Assembly (NCBI GenBank): GCA_028718465.1
Contig: JAQULX010000060.1
Span: 1-10,548, forward strand
From: Dehalococcoidales bacterium
GTDB taxonomy: Bacteria > Chloroflexota > Dehalococcoidia > Dehalococcoidales > UBA3254
DNA: 10,548 bases
Direction: 5' to 3'
This document shows, in pieces, positions 1 through 5,315 of this stretch. A program made the translations under genes and the position numbers. Every line of letters starts with the position of its first letter. Position 1 is the first letter of the stretch. The notes beneath the pieces are model-generated. The model searched no databases. It saw only the letters and a list, made by a program, of their open reading frames with translations, and was not told where the DNA came from.

Positions 1-2
1 TT

Positions 3-191
3 AAAACTTTCAAGGATTGTGGATTCAAGAGTAAACATGGGGATACCCTATTACATGGCGCCGAAAAGTGGTATGACGCAAAAATACGGTATCCGTCAAT
101 CCGGGCGGCAGCCGATCATTATCATATGGACGACAATCAGTTAAGCAGAGACATTAAGCCTTATCAGGACGCTATTAAATTCTTCGAATAA
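3..191 (+). CDS. C-terminal end of an unrecognised protein (partial)
   Basis: An open frame enters from the left edge and ends at TAA 189-191, giving the last 62 residues. The piece ends with a stretch around YPSIRAAADHYHMDDNQLSR that could form a helix-turn-helix, followed by a short acidic tail ending in KFFE. I do not recognise the family. It is followed within 25 bases by a strong rho-independent terminator, which supports this being the real end of a transcribed gene. It belongs by position to the mobile element. The start lies outside the window, so length and function are unknown. Confidence 0.6.
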   Translation, partial: KTFKDCGFKSKHGDTLLHGAEKWYDAKIRYPSIRAAADHYHMDDNQLSRDIKPYQDAIKFFE

Positions 192-212
192 CGCATAATT
201 AAGTCTGTTATT

Positions 213-242
213 AGAGGCTGCCATTTTGCAGCCTCTTTTTTT
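213..242 (+). terminator. Rho-independent terminator
   Basis: A perfect 9-bp stem, AGAGGCTGC (213-221) with GCAGCCTCT (228-236), closes a 6-base loop and is followed by a run of T at 237-242. It ends transcription of the partial gene on the left and insulates the cluster that starts at 326. Confidence 0.93.
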
Positions 243-325
243 ATCCCATTTATCTACAGTATTCATGCTATATCTGCAAAAATTACCCCATGTTCTAGCC
301 AACTATTGAGTGTTTAAATGAGTCT

Positions 326-553
326 ATGAACGAAATAGTCATTCTAAGCAATCTCACTGAAGGCCAGAAGGTACGGCTAACGCGGCTATCGAAGGGATTA
401 AGGCAGATAGACTTAGCTGCATTGGCAAAAGTCAATATGGGTGATATTTGCGCGCTTGAAAAGGACCGCTATTTGCGTAAAAGCCGGAAGCTTAAAATTC
501 TTGAAGCTTTAGGCTTATTGGACGCGCCAGGGAGTGCCAATGCACAAGGGTAA
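326..553 (+). CDS. Small XRE-family helix-turn-helix protein
   Basis: A 75-residue protein made almost entirely of one XRE/Cro-type DNA-binding domain at residues 10-66. The pattern KVRLTRLSKGLRQIDLAALA, then a recognition helix around KVNMGDICALEKDRY and a closing helix KLKILEALGL, is typical. Such proteins act as repressors or activators of phage and plasmid early genes. It is the first gene of the tight plus-strand cluster and sits just after a terminator, so it probably regulates its own promoter in 243-325. No strong Shine-Dalgarno site precedes ATG 326. A three-codon frame at 318-329 ends on its start codon and may couple its translation. The next gene overlaps its end by 14 bp. The DNA-binding role is well supported by pattern; the target is unknown. 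Confidence 0.82.
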   Translation: MNEIVILSNLTEGQKVRLTRLSKGLRQIDLAALAKVNMGDICALEKDRYLRKSRKLKILEALGLLDAPGSANAQG

Positions 554-731
554 AGCAATATCTGATTTTAGCCAGTATCAAGTCAGGATTTTATCCGGGA
601 ATAAGCAGCTTGACCTAGACGGGAAGTTTTTAGAGCTTGTCAGTAAGGGAATTAATAAGGCTATTGAAGAAGCCAATAAATCCGCAGCCGGGGAGGTGTC
701 AGCAGATGGGTGTTTCATCCGCGACAGTTAA
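540..731 (+). CDS. Small protein of unknown function
   Basis: A 63-residue protein starting at ATG 540, which has a good ribosome site (AGGGAG at 528-533) six bases upstream. A GTG at 534 in the same frame is the other possible start but has no spacing from that site. It overlaps the XRE gene by 14 bp and the CHC2 gene by 26 bp, so the genes are probably translationally coupled. The sequence is hydrophilic with a helical middle (FLELVSKGINKAIEEANKSA). I see no known motif or membrane segment. Its place just before the primase-like gene suggests a replication accessory or regulatory part, but that is only position. Confidence 0.6.
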   Translation: MHKGKAISDFSQYQVRILSGNKQLDLDGKFLELVSKGINKAIEEANKSAAGEVSADGCFIRDS

Positions 732-1242
732 GATTATATCACAAAGTATCAATGACACATGGCTTCAGGAAGACATAGAATATGCTGCCAATTTTGGAAT
801 CGAATCTCTAAAAGCCGAAATACGCGCTTCTGAATATTGCGAAAGTATTAATAGCGGGTGTGTTGGGTATGATCTCCGGGCGGTCCTCTTCGAACGCGAA
901 TTCAGAATTCTATGTAAGTCCGCAATCGAATTACTAAGATCTAGGCAGCCGAAAGTTACTTCACGCAAAAAAGGCTTTATTGATGTTGAAAGCATCAAGG
1001 CCAGGACTGATATTGTCACAGTAGCTGAGAGATACGTCCGGCTGATAAGGTCTGGGCGTAGTTTTAAGGCGTTATGTCCCTTCCACGATGAAAAGAAACC
1101 TTCATTCATGGTTTACCCGGACCGTCAGATCTGGCATTGTTATGGCGCGTGTAATACCGGCGGGGATGTTTTCAGCCTGGTAATGAGAAAAGAGAATTGC
1201 GACTTCAAAACCGCTGTGGGAATCGTGGGAGGTGGATGTTGA
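706..1242 (+). CDS. Stand-alone CHC2 zinc-finger primase-like protein
   Basis: A 178-residue protein. ATG 706 is chosen because GGGAGG (691-696) lies at good spacing upstream; the frame is open further left but overlaps the previous gene. Residues 101-173 match the CHC2 zinc-binding domain of DnaG-type primases: IDVESIKARTDIVTVAERYV, then CPFH (C124, H127), DEKKPSFMVYP, and HCYGAC (C145, C149) with the following GGDVFSLVM. This domain binds single-stranded template DNA in primases. The protein ends right after it, so the TOPRIM catalytic domain is absent; residues 1-100 are unrecognised and show no polymerase motif. The stop overlaps the helicase start (TGATG), pointing to coupled synthesis. 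It probably works with the helicase, as recruiter or template reader. The zinc finger is certain enough; primase activity is doubtful. Confidence 0.88.
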   Translation: MGVSSATVKIISQSINDTWLQEDIEYAANFGIESLKAEIRASEYCESINSGCVGYDLRAVLFEREFRILCKSAIELLRSRQPKVTSRKKGFIDVESIKARTDIVTVAERYVRLIRSGRSFKALCPFHDEKKPSFMVYPDRQIWHCYGACNTGGDVFSLVMRKENCDFKTAVGIVGGGC

Positions 1243-2774
1243 TGCAAACAATACCCAAAGATGCCCAAGATGTGATCATAAAATATATCAAAGCCGATCA
1301 CCCTTCTGAGAACGAATTATTAATACATGCAACAGTGGTAGCGGACGAATTTGACTGTGACGCTGAATCATGCCAGGAATGGGCATTAGCTTTGTTCAAG
1401 GCGTCGAAAGCCGGGAATGGGCATAAACCATCTTTTGAGTTATCCAATAATGTAAACGAATCCTATATAACCAAAGATGCTAAGGGCAATACAGTCTTAA
1501 ACATTGTCAAGCTGATAAATGAATTTTTAGCTGAATATCACTTTAAAACGCTAAGAGATACAGAAGTATTGTGGATTTATGAGGCCGGGGTATATAAGCC
1601 AGGTGGGGATAAAGTCATTAAGGCCGAATGTCAAAAGCGGGTAGGCGTCACACCCTTACTTACCACATATAAAATAAATGAGATCATTGAGCATATTAAA
1701 CGCAGTACCTATGTTAACCGGGTAGAATTTAACCAAAATATCCGCATAATCAATTTTCTCAATGGCCTTGTAGATATTGAGAGCAAACAGATACTCCCGC
1801 ACACACCGGATTTCCTTTCCACTATTCAGATCCCGGTAATCTTTGATCCGGAAGCCAAGTGTCCAAGGATCGAAAAATTTCTAACGGAGGTATTAAAACC
1901 CGCGGATATTAATACGATTTTAGAATTCTTTGGCTATAGTCTGATCCCGGATTATACCATTCAAAGCACGATTTTACTGGTTGGCAGCGGTGCTAATGGC
2001 AAATCCAAGCTGCTTAAGCTCCTTGAAAGAATGTTGGGAGAAAGCAACTGTAGCCATGTTTCATGGCAAACTTTAGAGTATCAACGATTCGCAGTAGCCG
2101 CCTTAGAGGGTAAATTAATTAACTCATTCGCTGATTTACCATCTAAGAGCCTAGTGTCTACTCAAACGTTCAAGATGCTAACAGGCGGCGATTCTCTTAC
2201 CGTTGAAAGAAAATTTCAGGATGAACATGATATGACCAACTTTGCACGCCTGATATTTTCAGCCAATAAACCGCCTATCGTTAAGGATGAGGATAGCTTT
2301 GCATTTTGGCGCAGGTGGGTAATTATTCAATTCCCTAATCAATTTACCGGCAAGGATGCGGACCCTAACATCCTGGATAAATTAACAACACCAGATGAAT
2401 TGAGCGGGTTGATTAACCTTGCTTTAGACAGTTTATTCAGGCTATTGAAGCAAGGTAAATATTCCTACGATAAATCAGTAGACGAAACTTGCGAATTCTA
2501 CAAACGTACTGCGGACCCGGTTTATGCTTTCCTTGAAGATTGCTGTGAGTCCAGCTCTGAAGACTTTATTTCTAAAGATGAGCTATACGAGGCCTTTAAA
2601 CAATACTGTGCTGATCGCAAAATGGCAATTATAAAACCTAACGCCTTTGGTAAGAAGCTTACTGATCAGGTAGAATTCAGCCTTTATAGCACACGGATTA
2701 CATTAGAGGATAAGTCAAGGCATACCGTATGGATGGGGCTTAAATTCCTGGATGACGGGCAAAATGAGGGGTAA
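1242..2774 (+). CDS. D5/P4-type superfamily 3 replicative helicase
   Basis: A 510-residue protein. ATG 1242 is favoured because AGGTGG (1230-1235) lies six bases upstream; ATG 1236 in the same frame is too close. Residues 1-60 are a short unrecognised N-terminal part. A D5_N-like region (about 95-220, with LWIYEAGVYKPGGDKVI and FLNGLVDIESKQI) precedes an SF3 AAA+ core: Walker A GSGANGKS at 248-255, Walker B-like LINSFADL at 292-299 and motif C FARLIFSANKPP at 334-345. A C-terminal winged-helix-like part follows (about 425-505). Members of this family form hexamers that open phage and plasmid origins. Many are fused to an archaeo-eukaryotic primase domain; this one has none. Probably the main replication protein of the element. 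Confidence 0.92.
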   Translation: MQTIPKDAQDVIIKYIKADHPSENELLIHATVVADEFDCDAESCQEWALALFKASKAGNGHKPSFELSNNVNESYITKDAKGNTVLNIVKLINEFLAEYHFKTLRDTEVLWIYEAGVYKPGGDKVIKAECQKRVGVTPLLTTYKINEIIEHIKRSTYVNRVEFNQNIRIINFLNGLVDIESKQILPHTPDFLSTIQIPVIFDPEAKCPRIEKFLTEVLKPADINTILEFFGYSLIPDYTIQSTILLVGSGANGKSKLLKLLERMLGESNCSHVSWQTLEYQRFAVAALEGKLINSFADLPSKSLVSTQTFKMLTGGDSLTVERKFQDEHDMTNFARLIFSANKPPIVKDEDSFAFWRRWVIIQFPNQFTGKDADPNILDKLTTPDELSGLINLALDSLFRLLKQGKYSYDKSVDETCEFYKRTADPVYAFLEDCCESSSEDFISKDELYEAFKQYCADRKMAIIKPNAFGKKLTDQVEFSLYSTRITLEDKSRHTVWMGLKFLDDGQNEG

Positions 2775-3102
2775 GGTCATAAATGGGCAAGTAATTGTTA
2801 ACAATGACAATATTGGCAGGGATGGCAGGGATGGCAGGGATTTTCCTATCTTTAATTTAAAAATGGGGAAACCCCATATAATAATAAATAAAGAAAAAAC
2901 CTTGACTACCCTGCCAACCCTGCCAGCCCTGCCGCAAAAACAAAACATTTCCCTTGGTCCTAACCTGGACGAATGGCGCCGGGTCAATATCCCGGCATGG
3001 CGCTGCATTTTGAAGGAAAGCATAGAAACCGGGGATCAGCGCCGGGCAGATTACGCTAAGTGGATGTTAAAAGAAGTTTTAGAAGTCGAGGCGAATAAAT
3101 GA
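2752..3102 (+). CDS. Unknown small protein with a repeat array inside its gene
   Basis: A 116-residue frame overlapping the helicase end by 23 bp. The first 65 residues are encoded by the inverted repeat arrays and read as GRDGRDGRD and TLPTLPALP, which look like by-products of DNA repeats. The last 45 residues (LDEWRRVNIPAWRCILKESI, then GDQRRADYAKWMLKEVL) look like a true folded helical protein with conserved-looking tryptophans. ATG 2752 has no clear ribosome site, so translation may depend on coupling to the helicase; ATG 2764 is an alternative. I do not recognise the family. The DNA may serve first as a replication signal and only secondarily as coding sequence at its 5' end. Confidence 0.6.
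   Translation: MTGKMRGKVINGQVIVNNDNIGRDGRDGRDFPIFNLKMGKPHIIINKEKTLTTLPTLPALPQKQNISLGPNLDEWRRVNIPAWRCILKESIETGDQRRADYAKWMLKEVLEVEANK
2794..2933. repeat. Inverted triplet arrays around an AT-rich hairpin: candidate origin
   Basis: From left to right: a perfect 12-bp palindrome ATTGTTAACAAT (2794-2805); three exact abutting copies of GGCAGGGAT (2815-2841); a 67-bp AT-rich centre holding the hairpin ATGGGG-AAA-CCCCAT (2863-2877); and three copies of CCCTGCC at the same 9-base period (2909-2933), the reverse complement of the GGCAGGG core. The hairpin lies almost exactly midway between the arrays. Iterons beside an AT-rich unwinding zone, next to the gene of an SF3 helicase, are the usual make-up of a phage or plasmid replication origin. 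That role is inference. Confidence 0.7.
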
Positions 3103-3121
3103 TAGTCAGGGAGATCCGTAA

Positions 3122-3553
3122 ATGAAAACAAGCATAACAACGGCTAAACAATCTACATTTGAAGATTTAATTGATACCCTGGAGTCGGTCCGGGTCCGGG
3201 ATGGGTGGCTGCATAATGACATGATATTTGTTGAATGTGGCATAGGTTACGGACTTACTGCCGACTGCCGTAATGTCTGCCTGGGCGATATGGCAGCCGT
3301 TGAATTATACCTGAAGTCCGGCATTGATAAAGGATTCACTGCTATTCAAAGAGAAATATTAAACATCGTGAAGGAGATAGAACGAAAGAATGGACAATCA
3401 GAACAATCAGACAACATTGTTAAATCAACCGTTGGTATCCGGGCTGTCAGCACAAGTGGTAAACGAGCCAGACCTGTTAAGTATTCTCAATATAAGCCGA
3501 TCGACACTAGACATGCTAAGGCGCGAAAAGTCGTTTCCTTACGTAAGGCTTAG
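3122..3553 (+). CDS. Protein of unknown function, overlapping the AlpA-like gene
   Basis: A 143-residue frame starting at ATG 3122 with a good ribosome site (CAGGGAG around 3107-3113), 19 bp after the preceding gene. Residues 1-90 look like an ordinary compact protein: an acidic helix FEDLIDTLESVRVRDGW, a middle with several cysteines, and a helix TAIQREILNIVKEIERKNG. The remaining 53 residues are encoded by the same DNA as the next gene in another frame (164-bp overlap), are basic and serine-rich, and look unlike the first part. I do not recognise the family. The N-terminal part is likely real; the long C-terminal extension may be accidental, perhaps after loss of an earlier stop codon near 3390. 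Confidence 0.6.
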   Translation: MKTSITTAKQSTFEDLIDTLESVRVRDGWLHNDMIFVECGIGYGLTADCRNVCLGDMAAVELYLKSGIDKGFTAIQREILNIVKEIERKNGQSEQSDNIVKSTVGIRAVSTSGKRARPVKYSQYKPIDTRHAKARKVVSLRKA

Positions 3554-3620
3554 TCTAATGTCGAGGTGCTACATGGTTTCTTCAGTAGTGGACTGGTTAA
3601 AGAGTCATGAACTAAGGTAA
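3390..3620 (+). CDS. AlpA/excisionase-like helix-turn-helix protein
   Basis: A 76-residue protein. Residues 26-74 fit the MerR-like winged helix-turn-helix of excisionases and AlpA regulators: EPDLLSILNISRSTLDMLRR (turn and recognition helix), a short wing FPYVRLSLMSRCYMV, then the usual closing SSVVDWLKSHE. Such proteins bend DNA beside attachment sites to direct excision or activate integrase genes in phages, satellites and integrative elements. Start ATG 3390 has AAGGAG at 3371-3376, rather far away. The frame overlaps the preceding gene by 164 bp in a different phase. It ends the tight cluster that began at 326. Given the serine recombinase 2.2 kb downstream, it may act as its directionality factor, although a plain regulatory role is as likely. 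Confidence 0.72.
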   Translation: MDNQNNQTTLLNQPLVSGLSAQVVNEPDLLSILNISRSTLDMLRREKSFPYVRLSLMSRCYMVSSVVDWLKSHELR

Positions 3621-3702
3621 TGATTTGCTTTAGTTTGCTGTGACTTTATGCCAGTTAGGGGCGGTATTTTTTAGACAGGTGAATATCTATGTGGGGAGTA
3701 AA

Positions 3703-3867
3703 ATGTACGGCTATTTGCTGAAATACTTTGAGCAAGCGGTATTTGCCGGTAAACCGATAAGTTGGCAGCTCCGCCGGGCTTTGAAGGACTACCCGGAAAT
3801 TATGCCGGCGGAATTATGCCAGGTTCTGAACTACCGGCCGGGTCCACTTATGCCGAAGGCGCGTTAA
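3703..3867 (+). CDS. Small protein of unknown function
   Basis: A 54-residue frame starting at ATG 3703, chosen because GGGGAG (3692-3697) lies at good spacing just upstream. The frame is open 63 bases further left to a GTG at 3640 that lacks such a site. The protein is basic and helical (YLLKYFEQAVFAGKPISWQL) with no motif I know. Within it the DNA has a near repeat of AATTATGCC at 3798-3806 and 3813-3821, read as EIMPAELCQ. It stands alone between the AlpA-like gene and a long non-coding stretch. Confidence 0.45.
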   Translation: MYGYLLKYFEQAVFAGKPISWQLRRALKDYPEIMPAELCQVLNYRPGPLMPKAR

Positions 3868-3924
3868 AGTACAATACTCCGGGGCTAACTGTTAGCCAGG
3901 ATAAACCATCCCAGCGGTCCGGCC

Positions 3925-3953
3925 GGAGAAGTACGCACGCGCGAGGGGTACGG
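3925..3953 (+). repeat. GGAGAAGTACGC repeat, copy 1
   Basis: Begins GGAGAAGTACGC, continues with a CG-rich run and ends GGGGTACGG. It is one of three dispersed copies in this non-coding stretch and lies 7 bp before the 3961-3986 palindrome. Compared with copy 3 it has an extra AC and an A within the CG-rich part. Confidence 0.8.
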
Positions 3954-3960
3954 CCTGAAT

Positions 3961-3986
3961 CTGTTTTGTCAAGTTTGACAAAACAG
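3961..3986. promoter_or_regulatory. Perfect 12-bp inverted repeat, possible operator or recombination site
   Basis: CTGTTTTGTCAA (3961-3972) and its exact reverse complement TTGACAAAACAG (3975-3986) are separated by only GT. With a two-base spacer and no T-run it is a poor terminator and a good two-fold protein-binding site. It lies between copies 1 and 2 of the GGAGAAGTACGC repeat. The right arm contains TTGACA, a possible -35 box, so a bound protein could also control a promoter. The binding partner is unknown; the RHH, XRE and winged-helix proteins of the element are candidates. Confidence 0.7.
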
Positions 3987-3987
3987 A

Positions 3988-4010
3988 GGAGAAGTACGCG
4001 CGGGGGGGCA
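3988..4010 (+). repeat. GGAGAAGTACGC repeat, copy 2
   Basis: Begins GGAGAAGTACGCGCG and runs into a block of G, but lacks the closing TACGG of the other two copies. It starts one base after the palindrome at 3961-3986. Confidence 0.75.
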
Positions 4011-4290
4011 AATAAAGGCCCGGCACATCCAACCGATGCTGTTAAATGAGAATTAAGGCTAAAAAAGGTTCGGAATGGTGAGCATAAAAAGGAGCCTTTT
4101 TGAGATAGTAATAAAGATAACCTGTAAGTTAAACAAAATAGAGTAAATTGATTAATTTCAGGGTCTTATCAAATTAAAATGACGAAGGAATAAAAATCTA
4201 CTGGCAGAGAAAAAGGGTAGATAATTAAACAAAATTTCGAAATGTTTATAGTGAGTTGATACAACTACAGCGGGGATAGAGCATTATTAT

Positions 4291-4317
4291 GGAGAAGTAC
4301 GCGCGCGGGGGGTACGG
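4291..4317 (+). repeat. GGAGAAGTACGC repeat, copy 3
   Basis: The cleanest copy: GGAGAAGTACGCGCGC, six G residues and TACGG. It lies 303 bp after copy 2 and 58 bp before the next gene, so it could be an operator for that gene. Long runs of G and alternating CG are unlike the AT-rich DNA on its left. Confidence 0.8.
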
Positions 4318-4374
4318 ATACTAGATGATGCGGCCATATTATAGGAATATAGGGTATTGTCCGGGGAATAAGGA

Positions 4375-4563
4375 ATGTTGAGCGAAAAACACAACGGACA
4401 ATTTAGAGGCCTTCGGGGACAGACCCGGCATGAACTTTTACAAATCCACCGGGTGACGATCTTCACGCTTGCCTTGAACGATTACCTGAAAGGCCGGATA
4501 TCGGCGGCAGTACTCCGAGGTCGAGCCAAGAAAATGATCGAGGTCGGATTACCGCGAATGTAA
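4375..4563 (+). CDS. Small basic protein of unknown function
   Basis: A 62-residue frame from ATG 4375, with GGGG at 4363-4366 and AAGGA immediately before the start; TTG 4378 is an alternative. It is basic and probably helical (VTIFTLALNDYLKGRISAAV, then RGRAKKMIEVGLP), which suggests nucleic-acid or partner binding, but no family is recognised. It ends 12 bp before the next gene, which has its own strong ribosome site, so the two form a likely pair. The repeat at 4291-4317 lies just upstream. Confidence 0.5.
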   Translation: MLSEKHNGQFRGLRGQTRHELLQIHRVTIFTLALNDYLKGRISAAVLRGRAKKMIEVGLPRM

Positions 4564-4575
4564 GAGGGGGTGTTT

Positions 4576-5049
4576 ATGGAAGATAGCATTATCACTTTTA
4601 GAGGCCATAAGGTACTTGAATCATGGTTTGAGTATGCAGCCGGGAAGGGCGGGTTCCGTGGACAGGGGGAGCTATTGCGCCTGATCCTGATGAAGGCAGC
4701 TTTTGAACAAGCTACAGAGTCAGGGGTAAGTCGTTTCCTTCAATCGCTTACCCGGAAGGATATCGCGGTAGGCGTTGGAGATACGAAAGTTTTTGCTTGC
4801 CGGGTGATAGAGCCGGTCCGTGAACTGATAGAAAACGTTGCTGAAAAGAACAATAAAACGATATCCGAATGGTGTTATGGGGTTATGCTTGAATGGAATG
4901 TGGCCTACAGTAAGACATGCCAGCAATACCAGGACCGGGGAGATGCCTGGTGTGCGAATCATGCCCTGATACTTCGTCAAAAAGTCTGTGAATTAGCAGA
5001 CGTTTACGCTCAAAAGACTGGTAATAAGCTGTCAGGTATTATGCAGTAA
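4576..5049 (+). CDS. Possible double ribbon-helix-helix DNA-binding protein
   Basis: A 157-residue protein. ATG 4576 has GAGGGGG (4564-4570) at good spacing; GTG 4570 in frame falls inside that site. Residues 71-108 (KVFACRVIEPVRELIENVAE, then NNKTISEWCYGVMLEW) follow the ribbon-helix-helix plan: a short strand, helix A, a turn, then a second helix opening at TxSE. Residues 5-45 (IITFRGHKVLESWFEYAAGK and the following GELLRLILMKAAFEQA) have the same outline. If both are real, one chain would carry both halves of the usual dimer. RHH proteins act in plasmid partition, copy control, conjugation relaxosomes and phage regulation. The C-terminal 50 residues are unrecognised, with several cysteines. 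Nearby repeats (4291-4317, 5066-5092) are plausible binding sites. The fold call is tentative. Confidence 0.55.
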   Translation: MEDSIITFRGHKVLESWFEYAAGKGGFRGQGELLRLILMKAAFEQATESGVSRFLQSLTRKDIAVGVGDTKVFACRVIEPVRELIENVAEKNNKTISEWCYGVMLEWNVAYSKTCQQYQDRGDAWCANHALILRQKVCELADVYAQKTGNKLSGIMQ

Positions 5050-5065
5050 CAGGCTAACCACAGGC

Positions 5066-5092
5066 GTTTACAATGTTTACAGTGTTTACATG
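5066..5092 (+). repeat. Three abutting GTTTACA iterons, with a fourth downstream
   Basis: GTTTACAAT (5066-5074), GTTTACAGT (5075-5083) and GTTTACATG (5084-5092) stand head to tail at a 9-base period, almost one helical turn apart. A fourth copy, GTTTACGCA, lies at 5140-5148 in the same direction. They open the 266-bp non-coding gap between the RHH-like and winged-helix-like genes. Iterons at this spacing are typical of binding sites for a replication initiator or regulator. Confidence 0.8.
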
Positions 5093-5185
5093 CCAGAATT
5101 GGGAGAATTTGCACAGGTTAACGCTTCAAATAGTGCATTGTTTACGCACAATTTATTGAAAATCGGTTTAAATCTGAGGTAATGA

Positions 5186-5285
5186 CAGGGGATGGTGGGG
5201 GATATAGCGAAATTTTAGCTTCAGTTATTACTTGTTATTACACATAATAATGGTGCGGCGAGGCCTCATTACCATCCCTACCACC
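5186..5285. repeat. G-rich/C-rich inverted pair around an AT-rich centre
   Basis: The left arm holds ACAGGGGATGGTGGGGGAT (5185-5203). The right arm holds CCATCCCTACCACC (5272-5285), whose reverse complement is GGTGGTAGGGATGG. Both contain GGGATGG. The 68 bp between them is AT-rich and holds two direct copies of TTATTAC and a TTATTA-CACA-TAATAA hairpin. The plan (G-rich left, C-rich right, about 67-68 bp AT-rich centre with a hairpin) repeats that of 2815-2933, where GGGATGG also occurs. A second candidate origin or a shared regulatory site. Confidence 0.6.
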
Positions 5286-5315
5286 TTTATATAGATTAGA
5301 CTGGGGCGGAGATAA

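Larger units (their letters stand above)
3868..4374. other. 507-bp non-coding stretch with repeats and a palindrome
   Basis: I see no convincing gene here. The left third is GC-rich and holds two copies of a GGAGAAGTACGC repeat around a perfect palindrome; a third copy lies near the right end. The middle (about 4040-4290) is strongly AT-rich with no long frame. It contains AAGGCT (4055-4060) and AGCCTT (4093-4098) followed by T residues, a weak terminator-like pairing with a long loop. It also has an 11-bp direct repeat TTAAACAAAAT (4129-4139, 4225-4235) and a 10-bp palindrome ATTTCGAAAT (4234-4243). The stretch could hold a small RNA, a partition site or a transfer or replication origin; nothing decides among these. 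Confidence 0.6.

Noticed and set aside
765..1109. A 114-codon minus-strand frame opposite the CHC2 gene.
   Set aside because: The plus strand has a clear zinc-finger domain with good start signals; the minus reading has no motif.
2815..2933. Possible CRISPR-like array because of evenly spaced repeats.
   Set aside because: Units are 9 bases with no spacers and the two halves are inverted, so it is an iteron-type or origin-type pattern.
2715..3023. A 102-codon minus-strand frame opposite the inverted arrays.
   Set aside because: It is the complement of the helicase end and of the repeat-bearing gene; the GRAGRVGRV and SLPSLPSLP runs come only from the DNA repeats.
3762..4049. A 95-codon plus-strand frame starting with TTG and running through the GGAGAAGTACGC repeats and the palindrome.
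   Set aside because: It has no ribosome site, a weak start and low-complexity content from the repeats, and it overlaps the better-supported small gene at 3703-3867 in another phase.
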